DNA of 32,704 nt, taken from Seminavis robusta (taxonomy: Eukaryota > Bacillariophyta > Bacillariophyceae > Naviculales > Naviculaceae). The position numbers and the translations under genes were made by a program. The DNA lies in NCBI GenBank assembly GCA_903772945.1, contig CAICTM010001267.1, positions 1-32,704 of the forward strand. The letters run 5' to 3'. Shown one piece after another: positions 30,234 through 32,704 of this stretch (positions within the stretch are counted from its first letter, which is position 1; the number at the start of each line of letters is the position of its first letter). Below the pieces are notes generated by a model. It had not been told where the DNA came from and made no database searches. It worked only from the letters and a program-made list of their open reading frames with translations.

Positions 30234-32039
30234 TGAGAGGCACGGAGACCACATATATCGTCTCCATCTCATACAATTTGGACATGAGCATTTTTGACAG
30301 AATCTCTACTAATATCCTCACTTGTAGACCACAAGAGTTTGGAAAGGTCTCTTACAAATAATGCAAGTCTGCGTAGCGAGCACTTCAGACTATAATTGCC
30401 TTAGCATAACTGACATCTTATGAGCGGTGCTGAGAGGATCTTCTATTGCAGCTCAGAGTCCTGAATCTTCTGTCTCATGGCCAAGCCAACATCAGTCAAA
30501 CGTCGCAATTTATATGAGACCTCTTAAACTATCGAGTATTGACTAGTTAGATTTAACTAGGACTGAGAGAAAAGGGTAAGTATCTAAGTAACCCCGTGTA
30601 AATACTGTTCTCGTGTGAGCTGAGACCTGAGACCAGTGGACATCCGGAACCTTAATACTCTCAACTCACCTCATGTCTTAAGAGTCTCGTACTACATTAA
30701 GGATCATGGGGGCGTCTAAACACTACGGACTGCTTCTGTAACGGAATTGAAACCCCGCACAAAGAGTAAGGGCACACTCACGATTCCTGAGTTCCACGAC
30801 ACTCTGATATCATAGACATTGTAGTTTCCCGAATGGAATTTTTACTACGCTCCACACGCCACTCGGGTGGGGCGCGATCACATTGGAATCATAGAGTCAA
30901 GACACGTCCTCTTCCCGATCCTAAGCATCAAGCTATGATGTATTTCACTGACCATGTCACTAACTGAACACGCATTAGTTTTCTACCTGTAGAAAAGATG
31001 GCGATCACCCGTATGAGAGAAGAAAGATATCTTCCTCCATCTAAGATGCAGTGCGATGGCACAAGACTGCAAGTACGACCGAGATCCGAGCATGACTTAT
31101 GCGTGCAGTAAAGATGTTCTCTGAGTGACACTCTAGTATTCCGGAGCGCTTGAGAGCTCGCAATATATCACAGAGATGGTGCTTCCAGAGTCGATACAGT
31201 TCACAGATTCTCCCACAAACCAGGAGAGCATTGCTATTGACATGCGTCCTTCTATGCTCTCTTCCGTAACTGCCACAAGCGTTTGTTGCCTCGACTCTGG
31301 CCAGCACCTGGTGAGAGCATGGAGATATGGAGGAAGTAGATTTTGCACACCACTATATTGCGAAAGACGAGTCTTCAATCAATACATAATGAGTAGATAT
31401 GCTTCAATCCGCATCTGCGAGTGGACGTCTATCTCTATATAATACGTCACCCTAGACCGCTCGAGATTGTCTCCCATTGCAAACAACAACACCCACACGC
31501 AACACACGAGTGATTCTCCGTATATCGACTGCCAGAGAATGCGAGTGAGCTTCCTGGAATGACCATACACTCCGAGGTTCGGGACTCAACCAACAAAGGT
31601 ATCCAAGCAACAGCAAACTTCTCTCAAGAAGGAGGATCCCTACACAGACGACTATCATCTCCGCAATCTTTCCTCGGGGAATGTGAGGCAAGAACACAAA
31701 GCGATAAAAGTCTTACACACACTGGTAGCGCATATATTCTCGAGAGGTGATCGAGTATCCTAGTAGCAAAAGTCCAGTACGATTCATCTTCCTATTCTGA
31801 CGACATACTCTGATCGAATTGGCCACACTCCTCACTCGGCGTATCATCACGTCGCGAGCAGTCTTCATAAGTGATTCTATGAGAAGAACAGCAAAGCATT
31901 CTTATGGACTTAGACACAATCTGTGCTCACTTTGGCTAACACATTGCATGATACCAGCCAACGTCAATCCATATCAGCAGCAGCGGACCGCCGATCATAT
32001 TCTGGCTTACATTTCACCTCCTGACATATGTAGATGAAT

Positions 32040-32263
32040 TTTTCCAAAGACTTCAAGAAGTCGGATTTAAAATCAAACTCCAAGGCCTTCCTCGAAAGGA
32101 GAACTTGAGTATCTAGACCATTGGATTACTCGAGAAGGAATCCAACCCTTAACTAAGGACAATAGATGCGATCCAGATATCGCTCCTCCTACGAAAGGAA
32201 GAAACTTGGTAGATTCATTGGACCATGAACTACACAGATAACATGATCAGACGATCACATGTA
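32040..32263 (+). pseudogene. Reverse-transcriptase C-terminal fragment
   Basis: FQRLQEVGFKIKLQ starts at ~32041. In the next phase GELEYLDHWITREGIQPLTK and IAPPTKGRNLVDS follow, then MNYTDNMIRRSHV at 32225-32263. This is the order of the gypsy RT thumb/connection region, where the usual form ends in a 'MNYYRDMWxxRSH' motif. At least two frameshifts and one stop break it. Confidence 0.72.
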
Positions 32264-32274
32264 CACTTCATTGC

Positions 32275-32704
32275 TGGACAATGATGATCCCGTAACCGAA
32301 TGTTTCGGGATTACCAAGGTCTGCTCCAAGAACAGCAGACGAAGTAACCATCGTTCTAAAACAGACGTGGTTACCCAGTATCCATGACCGCTGAGGTTAT
32401 CATGAAGAGAACGTGAGTTCCGCGCGCAGAGTCAGAAAGACTCTCTGGGATGAAATGACTTCCGCAAGTTCACGGCGTAAATCGTGACAAGATCACAACA
32501 TCCGTTTCGAAGCAAACTGGAAATACATCAAGGAACGTCGCCAACGACTTATCCAGAAAAACAACGATAGGGAGAACACGACACGTGTCCCATCAAACAC
32601 AATTCAACATACTGTGATGATCATCAGTATCAGCACCGCAAGTACGGTCAGCCAAAGTACAAAGGTCCTTACCACATAGACCGAGTCAATAACAATGGCA
32701 CTGG
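32275..32704 (+). pseudogene. Integrase fragment (core remnant to C-terminal domain)
   Basis: Immediately after the RT remnant, a 'DPVT ... ITKV' segment appears, then DEVTIVLKQTWLP, then an EFRA / RKTLWDEM pair in two phases. NWKYIKERRQRLIQKNNDRE follows from ~32515, and HQYQHRKYGQPKYKGPYHID from 32622 to beyond the edge. This matches the later integrase core and the C-terminal GPY/F-type domain of gypsy elements. No RNase H or HHCC zinc finger lies between this and the RT, so an internal deletion is inferred. Confidence 0.72.

Larger units (their letters stand above)
28138..32704 (+). mobile_element. Decayed Ty3/gypsy-type LTR retrotransposon, right end outside window
   Basis: Pieces of gag and pol occur in the expected order on the plus strand, broken by many stops and frameshifts. 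Gag-like sequence lies at ~29440-29640 and a zinc knuckle at 29757-29798. A degenerate end of reverse transcriptase lies at ~32040-32263 (FQRLQEVGFKIKLQ, GELEYLDHWITREGIQPLTK and, in another phase, MNYTDNMIRRSHV). Integrase-like sequence lies at ~32280-32704 (TIVLKQTWLP, KTLWDEM, NWKYIKERRQRLIQKNN, KYGQPKYKGPYHIDRVNNNG). The segment between 30240 and 31750 is not assignable. A possible 5' LTR may start at 28138 (TGTTGGGG), but no second LTR is in view. The element is not capable of moving by itself. Confidence 0.75.

Noticed and set aside
31133..31200. Minus-strand IDSGSTISVIY resembling a retropepsin active-site motif
   Set aside because: It is on the opposite strand to gag, RT and integrase and has no flanking protease sequence; probably chance, unless the element carries an internal inversion.
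31282..31310. Plus-strand CCLDSGQHL resembling a retropepsin D-S-G
   Set aside because: Right strand and order, but the next residues do not follow the family pattern; too short to call.
31792..31811. YSDDIL as a possible RT Y-x-D-D box
   Set aside because: No recognisable RT sequence on either side within 100 bp, so not used as evidence.
1..32704. CRISPR arrays, rRNA, tRNA, bacterial operons
   Set aside because: None seen; repeats present are short tandem, palindromic or retroelement related, and the genes are eukaryotic with introns.

Overview
The window reads as nuclear DNA of a photosynthetic eukaryote, most likely a pennate diatom (a Seminavis-like genome is a guess from family content, not a database match). 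The reasons are monocistronic genes with short introns of about 75-110 nt, secretory leaders ending in aromatic residues typical of stramenopile complex-plastid targeting, paired transmembrane BspA/DUF285 receptors, a receptor-type kinase/guanylate cyclase, and an LTR-retrotransposon relic. No prokaryotic operons, rRNA or tRNA genes were seen.

Left part (1-4.9 kb): the 3' end of a flavin-reductase-like gene; a minus-strand secreted/membrane gamma-glutamylcyclotransferase-like gene; and, divergent from it across a 455-bp intergenic region, a plus-strand PPR protein with a plastid-type leader. About 1.4 kb without a recognisable gene follows.

Centre (4.9-15.8 kb): two large multi-exon genes on the plus strand. 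The first (13 exons, 1345 aa) encodes a one-pass receptor with a PhnD-like periplasmic-binding ectodomain, a filamin-like Ig domain, a TM helix, an apparently complete TKL-type kinase and a C-terminal class III nucleotide cyclase. The second (4 exons, 1528 aa) is UPF2, the MIF4G scaffold of nonsense-mediated mRNA decay. In both, the exon lengths sum to a multiple of three and the joins restore conserved motifs.

Right-centre (16.9-24.7 kb): an inverted duplication of a TM receptor-like gene with about ten DUF285 (BspA-like) repeats, facing tail to tail, with a secreted ricin-B-type lectin gene and a coding-like but broken stretch between them. Beyond it lies a probable plastid protein of unknown function (minus strand).

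Right end (26.7-32.7 kb): simple-repeat and palindrome-rich spacer, a short unknown gene that seems cut off at a possible LTR boundary, and about 4.5 kb of heavily decayed Ty3/gypsy-type retrotransposon (gag zinc knuckle, end of RT, integrase fragments) running off the window. Gene-poor segments throughout carry a GGTACC/TACCGGTA-type palindromic motif.

The strongest candidates for unusual biology are the receptor kinase-cyclase, which couples a bacterial-type solute-binding ectodomain to two catalytic cytosolic domains, and the diverging pair of DUF285 receptors.
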